From: CATOSP01 sp965216155
Lineage (GTDB): Bacteria > Chloroflexota > Dehalococcoidia > Lucifugimonadales > UBA3495
NCBI GenBank assembly: GCA_965216155.1
Contig: CBDCFD010000007.1
Location: forward strand, 1,364,001 to 1,428,000
Length of the DNA: 64,000 nt
Direction: 5' to 3'
This document shows, in pieces, positions 35,069 through 42,725 of the stretch; the stretch's first letter is position 1; the number at the start of each line of letters is the position of its first letter. The notes under the pieces were generated by a model that was not told where the DNA came from, did no database searches, and was given only the letters and a program-made list of their open reading frames with translations. Position numbers and translations under genes: made by a program.

Positions 35069-35168
35069 CTAAATGGTCAGCTTCCTGTACAGCATCGGCA
35101 ACCGCTCCGGCAGCGACCAAATCTCCCCAAGGACTTCGTAACCCATGCCGCCGCACATGCTCTTCAGC
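35069..35168 (-). pseudogene. Copy of the 3' end of the VWA (NorD-like) gene
   Basis: The frame reads LKSMCGGMGYEVLGEIWSLP then ERLPMLYRKLTI and a stop, matching the last about 32 codons of the gene at 36200 with one amino-acid change in the stretch compared. Most base differences are silent, which suggests a remnant of a once-functional second copy. Confidence 0.8.
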
Positions 35169-35210
35169 GGTAGGGGTGCTGTAGTGACTGCCGGGCTGAC
35201 TAGCTCACCC

Positions 35211-35435
35211 CTAACCCAACTTGACCTGCCCGAGTTCCGTCACCACGTGCAGGTCAACATCGAAGTCGCTGAAGTAATCATGGGCCGTTGAAGTTATCGC
35301 AACTCTGGAATGGTACCGCGCCGTTTCACTAGCCAGGCGAAGAGTCTGGTAAGCATCCCAAGTGAGCAGGTCACAGTTGCTTCGAACCAACCGCCCGCGC
35401 CAGTCGTCAAGCGAATACCTGTTGCGGACGTTCAT
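35211..35435 (-). CDS. Hypothetical protein
   Basis: From ATG 35435 the product is 74 residues with natural-looking composition (LLTWDAYQTLRLASETARYH; STAHDYFSDFDVDLHVV). The frame stays open and similar in character up to 35501 without an ATG, so the gene may be longer with a rare start or truncated at its 5' end. It follows the HicB-like fusion gene on the same strand. Family not recognised. Confidence 0.4.
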   Translation of the reverse strand: MNVRNRYSLDDWRGRLVRSNCDLLTWDAYQTLRLASETARYHSRVAITSTAHDYFSDFDVDLHVVTELGQVKLG

Positions 35436-35555
35436 TTTGGGGACCGAGTATTCCGCGTGAAGAATCCGGCTGACGGCGGCCAGTCTGAACCTGTCTCCAA
35501 GCTAGTCTGACCACCATCTGTTATAGCCGATGGGAGACCGGGGAGGAACCGCAAC

Positions 35556-36050
35556 TCACCAGTCCCGATTCCAGATGAGGGTTTCGTTATAGTGCATCCA
35601 TGATTCAATTGCAGCATCGCCTACCGGAATGTAATGCACGGAAAGACACAGAGACGGGAAACTTTCGTGCAAGTCATATTCTACTTTGAGTAGGCTTTTT
35701 ATCAGCGCCTCGTCGTGCCGTGTCACCGAAATCAGCACGTACACCAGTTCTTCCTCCAAGTACTTCCCCATTGCGATGGCCCGCACCTTGGCAAACGCGC
35801 TGTAAGTCCGAATCAATTCCTCGCGCAGGTCGGCGTCCGGATCCTTTGGCTGTTGGGGCGTTTCTCCCCGCGCCACGCATGAATTCAGGTAGTCCTGTAC
35901 CGACTCGGCAAAGGCGGCGCGAAGCTCGCCAACCGACGTTCCCTTGAACTTGATAACGTCCCGGATATTGGCGACTTCGCCGTGGAACAGGCCCGCGTCC
36001 TCGTCAAATTCGACGTGTCCGGTATAGTCCTTGTAGTGCATCGTGAACAT
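35556..36050 (-). CDS. HicB-like N-terminus fused to an unknown domain
   Basis: Residues 1-66 are HicB-like (MHYKDYTGHVEFDEDAGLFH; NIRDVIKFKGTSVGELRAAF). After PQQPKDPDADL an alpha/beta domain of about 90 residues follows (REELIRTYSAFAKVRAIAMG; YVLISVTRHDEALIKSLLKV; FPSLCLSVHYIPVG) that I do not recognise. The C-terminal HicB DNA-binding part is absent. It may be a natural fusion or a product of local rearrangement; the N-terminus is paralogous to the gene at 34316-34798. Confidence 0.5.
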   Translation of the reverse strand: MFTMHYKDYTGHVEFDEDAGLFHGEVANIRDVIKFKGTSVGELRAAFAESVQDYLNSCVARGETPQQPKDPDADLREELIRTYSAFAKVRAIAMGKYLEEELVYVLISVTRHDEALIKSLLKVEYDLHESFPSLCLSVHYIPVGDAAIESWMHYNETLIWNRDW

Positions 36051-36100
36051 CTCAAAAGACCTCTTCCTGACTTCGCGGGAATAACGGGATGCTGACTAAG

Positions 36101-36142
36101 CGGAATGAGACCCGCCCCTAATCTGGGGCGGGTCTCATTCCG
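36101..36142 (-). terminator. Strong hairpin terminator after the VWA gene, copy A
   Basis: CGGAATGAGACCCGCCCC and its perfect complement form an 18-bp stem with loop TAATCT, 58 bases after the stop codon of the VWA gene. The following bases are only weakly T-rich. Confidence 0.7.
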
Positions 36143-36199
36143 GGAAATGCCGCGGCATCCCCCCTGGTCTCGCCAAACTTGGCAGGGGCCTTACCCCTG

Positions 36200-39100
36200 C
36201 TAAATGGTCAGCTTCCTGTACAGCATCGGCAGGCGCTCCGGGAGGGACCAAATCTCTCCCAGGACTTCGTAGCCCATGTCGCCGCACATACTCTTCAGGT
36301 AGTCGTGGCCCGCCTTGTCCACCGTTAGGCAGAAGGGCACGATGTCCTTCCGCTTGGCCTCCAGCAGGGCCATGTGGGTGTCGTGGACAGCGTACTCCTT
36401 CTCCACCCCCTCGCGGCTGTAGCCCCGGTCCTGGGGCCGCCCGTCACTGATGAGGAACAGGATCTTCGTCGTCGCGTCCTGGTTCTCCAGCTTGGTTATT
36501 GCGTGCCGGATGGCCGCTCCCATGCGGGTGGCGTGCAGCGGCGTAATCTTGTCTATGCGCCGCTTGACCTTGTCCCCGAAGCCCTCGGCAATATCTTTGA
36601 TCACGTAGAACTCGACGTTTTCCCGCCCGTAGCCGGAGAAGCCGTAGATCCCGTAAGTGTCGCCGATAGCTTCCAATGCATGGCAAAGAAGGGAAGTGCT
36701 CTCCTTCTCCAGGTCTATGATCCGCTTGTAGTTGCGGCGCACCAGTCCTTCCCGGCGGCGGCGCAGCCACACCATGTACTCAACCGGGTCATCGGGGGCG
36801 TCCCGGTCGTCCACCACCTGACGTCCTTCGTCGATGGCCTCGGCGGTAGACGCGCTCATGTCCAGCAGGAACACTACCGCCACATCGCGCCTGGCCCGGT
36901 TGCGGTGCCAGTAAATCTTGTCATCCGGCGGCACATTCATCCGGATGTCGGCCCACGCCTCGAGGGCAGCGTTCAGGTCGATGTCCTCCCCGTCAACCAG
37001 CCGGTAGATCTTGCGGAAGCTCTCGGGCATTATGAGCTCGAACTGCCGCTTGATATGGTTCGACAGGGACATGTAATTCCTGAGAGCGTCGTTGTAGAAG
37101 GAGAGGTCGCCCTCCTCCACGTTCTTCTCTTTTACGATGCACCAACGAGGCTTATAGTCCCCGGCCCGGAAGTCCCACTCGTCGTAGGCGTAAGTCTTGG
37201 GCTCGCGCGCCTCCAATTCCCCGCCCTGGTCGTCATCGTGCATCAGGGGGCCGTAGCCCTGGCCTGGTTGGGAGTTCGGCGGCGGCGTCCCCGCCTCTTT
37301 CATGAGGTTCTGAGCAAACATGCTCATGCTGTTGTTTATGTCGCCTTGCTCCGCGTCCAGCTCCAGCTCCGCGCTCTCCTGGAGCATCTGCTCCAGCATC
37401 TCCTTGGAAATCGGCTGTCCCTCGCCGTCCTGGCCCTGGTCCGACTGCAGCATAGTCAGAAGTTGGACCATCTCGGGCTTGAAATCGCCCCGGTAGTCCA
37501 CCGGCTCAGGCGAGTCGTACGGGTCACCCTCGCCGCCCTCACCGGAGGCTTCCATTCCGGCCTGCAGCCTGTCCAACAACTCCTGATACTCCTCCTCGGA
37601 GAAGTCTCCCGGCTCTTCCAAGTCCTGGGGCTCAAACTGGTCCTCCGTCTCGGTCTCGTTGCGGATACGGGAAATGATCTCGTAAGCCCGCAACGTTGCC
37701 TCAGCCGTGTCCTCCACGTTGGCTTCGGAGTTGCGCAACTCGTGGAGTATCTGCGCCAGAATCACCGCCGCGTCTTCGTACTCCACCGGCACCGGCAGGT
37801 CGGTAAACTGCTCCAGGCTCATGTGTATCAGCAGCTCGACCATCGCCTCCTGGAGCCCCATCTCCACTATGTTGGGCCGATTGGCCAGGGCCTCTTCCTG
37901 GACGCGCTTGGCCGGACGGCGGATACCGGGGTATTCGACATTGATCCGGTAGTCCAGGCGGCAGTCCTCCAAGACCGTAAAGATGTCGAAAGCCAGGCGG
38001 CGGTTCTCAAACAGGTTCAGGAACCTGCCGATATCGGTGAGCGCCTGGCCCGTCCCCGGGTCGATTTCCTGGGGATCGGCCAGCATGGGAGCGCTTCGCC
38101 GGGCCTGGGCCTGTTCCTCCAACTCAAACCGCCGGTCGGTGAAAAGGTCGGATGGCCTCTCGAAGTCGAACCCGAAACTGCCAAACTCCAGGTGTCCAAC
38201 CTGGTGGGTGGAGACCACCTTGAACCAGGCGAAGTTGTCTTGCTTGCTGGGGTAGTGGTCAACCACCGGGGGCAGGAACACCTTGGTCCCGTCGGTGGAA
38301 GCCAAATCTTCGTCGATCCAGCCAATGTTCTTGCGTACCAGTTCCTGTGTGTCCAACACCTCTATTGAGGAGCCCGAGAGGGCGCTGCAATAGAGTCTTA
38401 TGATCCCCTTCACCCGTTCCAACTCCAGGCTGGAAGAGAGTGTATCGAGCATGGATACCGATGTGTTCGACTCCACCTTGAAGAAGGCAATCCCGCTCTC
38501 GGGGTTATCCTTGAGCAATTCTAGTCCGTGCCGGAACCAGGTATCCAGTTGGTTGATCGTGATGCGGCCCAGGACGTCGTTCAAACTCTTCAGGAAGAAC
38601 GGTACCGACTCCGGGGAAGTGGCCAGCAGGGTCTCGCACAGGTCCAGGATGTAGCTCTGTGAGCCTTGAGGCACCTTGCTCAGCGCTTGTGTCCCGTCGG
38701 CCAAGAAGCGGGATGTGTCCCGCAGGCCAACTTTGGCCAATCTCTCGCCCAATTTAAGGAAGCGTCCTGTCTGGCTGTCGTCAACCTGTTGCAGGGCGCG
38801 CGGTACCAACTCCAGGCAGGTCTTGACTTCCCGCCAACTGCCGTCGATCAGGGCGCGCGACATGGAGAGGAAAGCCTCCCGCTCCCGTCCCATTGCCGGC
38901 AATACGTCGCGTCCCAGGACCAGGCATTCTCCGGCAACGTCGTACGACTTGTAGGAAAGGGCTTCGATCAGAGACGCGAACACCTCAACGTCCCAGAAGG
39001 GCAGGTTCCGGACCAGGTCCGGGCTCACCTCAAAGAACTTGGCTGCCAGCGTGCTGGACTTCCACGTTCCCTTGTACAGGCTGCGCCCGAGACCCGCCCA

Positions 39101-39457
39101 ACGGGGGATGTACTGGGGGCGCAGGTTGGGAACTATTGTCGCACTGGCCTTGAAGAACGCCACTGCCAGAGTGGGCGAGTCCTGGGCCAAGTAAGTCCCG
39201 CAGCGGGCCCACTGCATGAACGAGGGAAAAGAGAGGAACCGGGCTACCTGGGGTCCCACGCGGTAGTATTCCACCGCCGACTCCCACGACCTCACGGTCT
39301 GAGTGCCTATGGACACACCCTCCTTGGCCCAGAGGGCTAGCTCCTCTTCTCCGAAGGCCGTACTGATGGCTTCCGCGGCCTCACGATACGATTCCAAGAC
39401 CGCCGGTGGAAGTTTTGCTAGCTCCGACTCGATGTCTGGTAGCGGCGACGTGCTCAA
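36200..39457 (-). CDS. NorD/CbbO-like VWA domain protein
   Basis: The 1085-residue protein has an N-terminal helical-repeat region of about 400 residues, a central NorD-type region with Glu/Asp-rich linkers, and a C-terminal von Willebrand A domain. The VWA MIDAS reads VVFLLDMSAST, with Thr in HATRMGAA and Asp in LFLISDGRP. Such proteins pair with MoxR/NorQ/CbbQ ATPases to remodel or insert cofactors into target complexes. The start is TTG 39457 after GGAGGAACACTGAT, one base past the Nudix stop (TGATTTG), so translation is coupled. No nitric oxide reductase or Rubisco gene is nearby, so the target is unknown. Its 3' end is copied at 35069. Confidence 0.85.
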   Translation of the reverse strand: MSTSPLPDIESELAKLPPAVLESYREAAEAISTAFGEEELALWAKEGVSIGTQTVRSWESAVEYYRVGPQVARFLSFPSFMQWARCGTYLAQDSPTLAVAFFKASATIVPNLRPQYIPRWAGLGRSLYKGTWKSSTLAAKFFEVSPDLVRNLPFWDVEVFASLIEALSYKSYDVAGECLVLGRDVLPAMGREREAFLSMSRALIDGSWREVKTCLELVPRALQQVDDSQTGRFLKLGERLAKVGLRDTSRFLADGTQALSKVPQGSQSYILDLCETLLATSPESVPFFLKSLNDVLGRITINQLDTWFRHGLELLKDNPESGIAFFKVESNTSVSMLDTLSSSLELERVKGIIRLYCSALSGSSIEVLDTQELVRKNIGWIDEDLASTDGTKVFLPPVVDHYPSKQDNFAWFKVVSTHQVGHLEFGSFGFDFERPSDLFTDRRFELEEQAQARRSAPMLADPQEIDPGTGQALTDIGRFLNLFENRRLAFDIFTVLEDCRLDYRINVEYPGIRRPAKRVQEEALANRPNIVEMGLQEAMVELLIHMSLEQFTDLPVPVEYEDAAVILAQILHELRNSEANVEDTAEATLRAYEIISRIRNETETEDQFEPQDLEEPGDFSEEEYQELLDRLQAGMEASGEGGEGDPYDSPEPVDYRGDFKPEMVQLLTMLQSDQGQDGEGQPISKEMLEQMLQESAELELDAEQGDINNSMSMFAQNLMKEAGTPPPNSQPGQGYGPLMHDDDQGGELEAREPKTYAYDEWDFRAGDYKPRWCIVKEKNVEEGDLSFYNDALRNYMSLSNHIKRQFELIMPESFRKIYRLVDGEDIDLNAALEAWADIRMNVPPDDKIYWHRNRARRDVAVVFLLDMSASTAEAIDEGRQVVDDRDAPDDPVEYMVWLRRRREGLVRRNYKRIIDLEKESTSLLCHALEAIGDTYGIYGFSGYGRENVEFYVIKDIAEGFGDKVKRRIDKITPLHATRMGAAIRHAITKLENQDATTKILFLISDGRPQDRGYSREGVEKEYAVHDTHMALLEAKRKDIVPFCLTVDKAGHDYLKSMCGDMGYEVLGEIWSLPERLPMLYRKLTI

Positions 39458-39458
39458 A

Positions 39459-40046
39459 TCAGTGTTCCTCCTTTTTCGTCCCTTCGTCCAGTAACCCCAG
39501 GAAGTCCTGGAGGACCCTGGCCGTGGCCCCGTAGACCAGGTGGCCGTTGTAGGCATAGGAGTTCGCCGAAACGGTCACGCCGTCTTCCCAGCGAGTCTCG
39601 ACCCGGTGGTTGGCTGGGTCCAAAAGGGCGCTGATCGGGACTTCGAGTACCTCGGCGATCTCGATGTCGCTTGGGGTGAAGTCGTAGGGGTACGGGATGG
39701 TTCCCACGTACACCTGCATCTTAAAGCGGCTTCTGGTCGCCACCTCGTCTAACTCGCCAAGGACGGTGACGTCAGCTCGCCGGATTCCCATTTCCTCTTC
39801 GGTCTCCCGGAGTGCTGTGTCCAGCGAGTCCCTGTCCTCTTCGTCCCTCGCTCCGCCGGGGAGAGAGATCTCCCCCTTGTGGTGTTCCACGTGCTCGGAG
39901 CGCTTGTTAAGGAGAATACAATATTCTCCGTCCTTGGGATAGAGGAGCAGACAAACGGCGGCGGGTCTCAGAGTGGGATCGCCCACATCCTGCTTGCGGC
40001 GGTGGGCGAGTGCGTCACGGACAATTTCCAGTGGAGAAGAGGCCAT
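39459..40046 (-). CDS. Nudix hydrolase, CoA pyrophosphatase (NudL/PCD1 type)
   Basis: The 195-residue protein has the CoA-specific motif just before the Nudix box (RSEHVEHHKGEISLPGG) and the Nudix box GGARDEEDRDSLDTALRETE then EEMGI, with the REXXEE glutamates intact. NudL enzymes split CoA and acyl-CoA to 3',5'-ADP and (acyl) phosphopantetheine. It sits between the MoxR ATPase (8 bases upstream) and the VWA gene, with coaE at the head of the same operon, so CoA synthesis and degradation genes are physically linked here. Confidence 0.9.
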   Translation of the reverse strand: MASSPLEIVRDALAHRRKQDVGDPTLRPAAVCLLLYPKDGEYCILLNKRSEHVEHHKGEISLPGGARDEEDRDSLDTALRETEEEMGIRRADVTVLGELDEVATRSRFKMQVYVGTIPYPYDFTPSDIEIAEVLEVPISALLDPANHRVETRWEDGVTVSANSYAYNGHLVYGATARVLQDFLGLLDEGTKKEEH

Positions 40047-40054
40047 CTATACCG

Positions 40055-40966
40055 CTATTCGAAGATAGAAGAGACCACTTCTTCGATACTACGCTGCAAT
40101 TCTGGTTCGTCGGTCAGCGTCCAGACGATGGCCACCTGGCACGCACGGCGGGCCGGGATGCCTTCTAAGATCAATCTGCCGGCGTAGATCAACAAGCGGG
40201 TGCTGGCCCCTTCTTGAAGACCGTGCTCCTGCAGGTTGCGGATCTTCTCGCCCAGCTTGGCCAGCGAGTCCGCGGTTTCGTCGCTGCACCCGCTCTCACG
40301 GGCGACGATCTCTCTTTCCAGCTCTCTCGGAGGATAATCGAACTCAATGGAAATAAACCGCTGCCGGGTGCTGTGCTTCAGGTCCTTCAACGCGCTCTGA
40401 TAACCGGGGTTGTAGGAAATGCACAGCAGGAAACGGTCGTCGGCTTCAATGATGGAACCCGTCTTCTCCACCGGCAGAATCCTCCGGTGGTCGGTGAGTG
40501 GGTGAATCAGGACGGTGGTGTCCTTACGGGCTTCAACCACCTCGTCCAAGTAGAGGATTGCGCCGTTCTTGACTGCGCGGGTCATCGGCCCGTCAATCCA
40601 GCGGGTACCCTGGGCGTCCAGCAGGTAACGGCCCACCAGGTCGCTGGCCGTAAGGTCCTCGTGGCAAGCTATGGTTACCAGCGGGACCCGGACCTCCCCT
40701 TCCCTGATTTCCTGCCTCTGGGCGCCTTGCTCATTCTCCTGGTCCTTGACCACCGCAAGAGGCCGCCCTAGCTTCCAGGCCATGTACTCGACGAATCGAG
40801 TCTTGCCGCAGCCCGTGGGACCCTTCAGAAGTACTGGTATGTGCTGGTGATACGCTGCGGTGAAGAGCGCCTCTTCGTCCCCAACGGCACGGTAGTAGGG
40901 CTCGCTGCGGACTAAGAACTCCTCGATCGCGTACTCTTTGAACTCTGGCGTTTCCGTTTGTACCAT
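40055..40966 (-). CDS. MoxR-type AAA+ ATPase (NorQ/CbbQ-like)
   Basis: It carries Walker A LLKGPTGCGKTRFVE (Gly49-Thr56 numbered from ATG 40966), Walker B AILYLDEVVEA, a sensor region FLLCISYNPGYQSALK, and Arg-finger candidates in STRQRFISI. NorQ/CbbQ ATPases form hexamers that act with a VWA partner on a metal-enzyme client. Its partner is the VWA protein two genes downstream. The ATG overlaps the coaE stop (TAATG), and the Nudix gene follows after 8 bases. An earlier start at 41005 would overlap coaE further and is less likely. Confidence 0.9.
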   Translation of the reverse strand: MVQTETPEFKEYAIEEFLVRSEPYYRAVGDEEALFTAAYHQHIPVLLKGPTGCGKTRFVEYMAWKLGRPLAVVKDQENEQGAQRQEIREGEVRVPLVTIACHEDLTASDLVGRYLLDAQGTRWIDGPMTRAVKNGAILYLDEVVEARKDTTVLIHPLTDHRRILPVEKTGSIIEADDRFLLCISYNPGYQSALKDLKHSTRQRFISIEFDYPPRELEREIVARESGCSDETADSLAKLGEKIRNLQEHGLQEGASTRLLIYAGRLILEGIPARRACQVAIVWTLTDEPELQRSIEEVVSSIFE

Positions 40967-41577
40967 TATTTGCTCTCTGTCCTTCCGTTTACTCTCGACT
41001 GCCACAGCTCTCGAACAGTTTGTTCTAGCTGGGCGACATCTCCCGAGTTATCTACCACCACATGGGACCGACCAAGGCGTTCCTCGCGGCCCATCTGCGA
41101 ATCGATCCGCTTGCGGGCTTCTTCGGGGCTGATGCCGCGGGTTGCTTGCAGCCTCTCGACTATCATCTCAGCCGGGGAATCGGTAGACCACACTTCGTCA
41201 ACTAGGGTTTCCCATCCCGCCTCGAAGAGCACCGCCGCTTCCACGACAACCACCCGGGCGCCGTCCTCCCTCGAGGAGTTGATCCGGTCTGACACCATGC
41301 TGGCCATGCGTGGGTGCATGATGCCGTTCAGCTTGGCCATCTCTTCGGGGTCGGAGAATACAATCGCGCCCAGTGCCCGCCGGTCGATCTCGCGGCTATC
41401 CTGAAGGATACCGTCGCCGAAGGCGTCGACCACCAGGCTCCAAGTCTCCGAGTGGGGAGTGTAGGCTTCGTGACCGATCTGGTCGGCGTTGATCGGCGCC
41501 GCTCCCAGGGATTCCAGAAGCCGCGCTACCTCGCTCTTGCCGGTGCCGATTCCTCCAGTCAGTCCAATGACCAACAC
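40966..41577 (-). CDS. coaE: Dephospho-CoA kinase
   Basis: The 203-residue P-loop kinase begins MLVIGLTGGIGTGKSEVARL and contains NADQIGHEAY, DRRALGAIVFSDP, LNGIMHPRM and VVVVEAAVLFEAGW, all standard CoaE motifs. It phosphorylates the 3'-hydroxyl of dephospho-CoA, the last step of CoA synthesis. It heads a translationally coupled set with the MoxR ATPase, CoA pyrophosphatase and VWA genes. rimI lies upstream on the same strand, separated by the minisatellite. Confidence 0.93.
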   Translation of the reverse strand: MLVIGLTGGIGTGKSEVARLLESLGAAPINADQIGHEAYTPHSETWSLVVDAFGDGILQDSREIDRRALGAIVFSDPEEMAKLNGIMHPRMASMVSDRINSSREDGARVVVVEAAVLFEAGWETLVDEVWSTDSPAEMIVERLQATRGISPEEARKRIDSQMGREERLGRSHVVVDNSGDVAQLEQTVRELWQSRVNGRTESK

Positions 41578-41752
41578 GAATCTAGGCCCTCCAGACAGTT
41601 CTGCCGGGTAACATCGGGTTGCCCAAGCCCCTCACGCACGGCCTTGGGGGCCCACGACTGAGCCATTCTACCAACGGCGCTACCGCTGGTCAACATCGTC
41701 CGCAGCCCGTACCCAGCCGGCAACCCCGGAGGCTTTTCCAACAGACAATCAA

Positions 41753-41976
41753 GCGCGGGTCAAACAGCGCGGGTCAAACAGCGCGGGTCAAACAGCGCGG
41801 GTCAAACAGCGCGGGTCAAACAGCGCGGGTCAAACAGCGCGGGTCAAACAGCGCGGGTCAAACAGCGCGGGTCAAACAGCGCGGGTCAAACAGCGCGGGT
41901 CAAACAGCGCGGGTCAAACAGCGCGGGTCAAACAGCGCGGGTCAAACAGCGCGGGTCAAACAGCGCGGGTCAAACA
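41753..41976. repeat. Minisatellite: 16 perfect tandem copies of a 14-bp unit
   Basis: GCGCGGGTCAAACA is repeated 16 times without a visible mismatch (224 bp). The last unit on the left-to-right map carries the rimI stop codon (minus-strand unit TGTTTGACCCGCGC). The period is not a multiple of three, and no unique spacers occur, so this is not a CRISPR. Confidence 0.95.
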
Positions 41977-42617
41977 TTGATGCAAATATCCCGCCAACGA
42001 GCCTCGTACGCTTCCTGCAGTTGGGAAAAACTGCTCTTGTATTCCTCGCTATGGATCGGGTTGGTGGTCATTATCACCGCGTCTTCCCGGTTATCGGAAT
42101 AGTACGCCTTGCGGGTGCCCACATGCTTGAAGCCGTACTTTTCGTAGAGCCTCTGGGCGATAAAATTGGAGACTCTCGCCTCCAGGGTCATCACCTCGGA
42201 CCCATATTCCAGGGCCTCCCGCAAAGAACCTATCAGAAGCAACTCCCCCAGCCCCTTGCCCCTCAGCTCCTCACGTACCGCGATCTCGGTGATGTGCGCC
42301 TCGTCACCCTGGTACCAAACGCTAACGTAGCCAGCGATGGAGTGGTCCGCCGGGGCCTCGCCCGGGGATTGAGATATCAAGCTTCGCGCCTTGCGCGCAA
42401 CCCTCGACCAGAGGGAGTTCGGCTCCAAGGGAGCTTCCTCCGCTGGTTGCTCCGGACCTTCGGCCTCGGGAGGACACACCACCAGGTGACATGCGAAACG
42501 GTTGGTGAGCTCGCGCTTGAACGGCGTGCTAATCCAGAGTGGGGAGAAGGCCTCGCGCTCGATTTCGATAACCTGGCTGATGTCCTCGGCGCGTAGACGC
42601 CTGATCAAATAGTCCAT
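41970..42617 (-). CDS. rimI: RimI-like ribosomal protein N-acetyltransferase (GNAT)
   Basis: The 215-residue GNAT protein has the RimI pattern: MDYLIRRLRAEDISQVIEIE, REAFSPLWISTPFKREL, the acetyl-CoA loop VREELRGKGLGELLL, and ARVSNFIAQRLYEKYGFKHV with KAYYSDNREDAVIM. RimI acetylates the N-terminus of ribosomal protein S18 and can modify other proteins. An insertion of about 40 residues (about 50-92, Pro/Glu/Ala-rich) separates the first motifs and is unusual. Its last two codons fall in the first minisatellite unit. Confidence 0.82.
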   Translation of the reverse strand: MDYLIRRLRAEDISQVIEIEREAFSPLWISTPFKRELTNRFACHLVVCPPEAEGPEQPAEEAPLEPNSLWSRVARKARSLISQSPGEAPADHSIAGYVSVWYQGDEAHITEIAVREELRGKGLGELLLIGSLREALEYGSEVMTLEARVSNFIAQRLYEKYGFKHVGTRKAYYSDNREDAVIMTTNPIHSEEYKSSFSQLQEAYEARWRDICINV

Positions 42618-42725
42618 CTGTCATACGTGTAGGGCTGGATCGGGGCGGAGTCCGAGACTCCGGTGGCGATTGTAACATACTGAATAATCGCGGAATAATC
42701 AGCCCGCCTTCCGGTTTCGGCGCAA

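Noticed and set aside
36374..38368. A 664-codon open frame on the plus strand
   Set aside because: It lies fully antisense to the VWA gene, has Leu/Val/His-rich composition typical of reverse-strand shadows and no family motif.
41753..41976. CRISPR array
   Set aside because: The 14-bp units are directly adjacent with no spacers, and there are no cas genes.
41619..42596. A plus-strand open frame through the minisatellite giving repeated Gln/Arg/Ser peptides
   Set aside because: It is only open because the 14-bp array lacks stops in that direction, and it is antisense to rimI.
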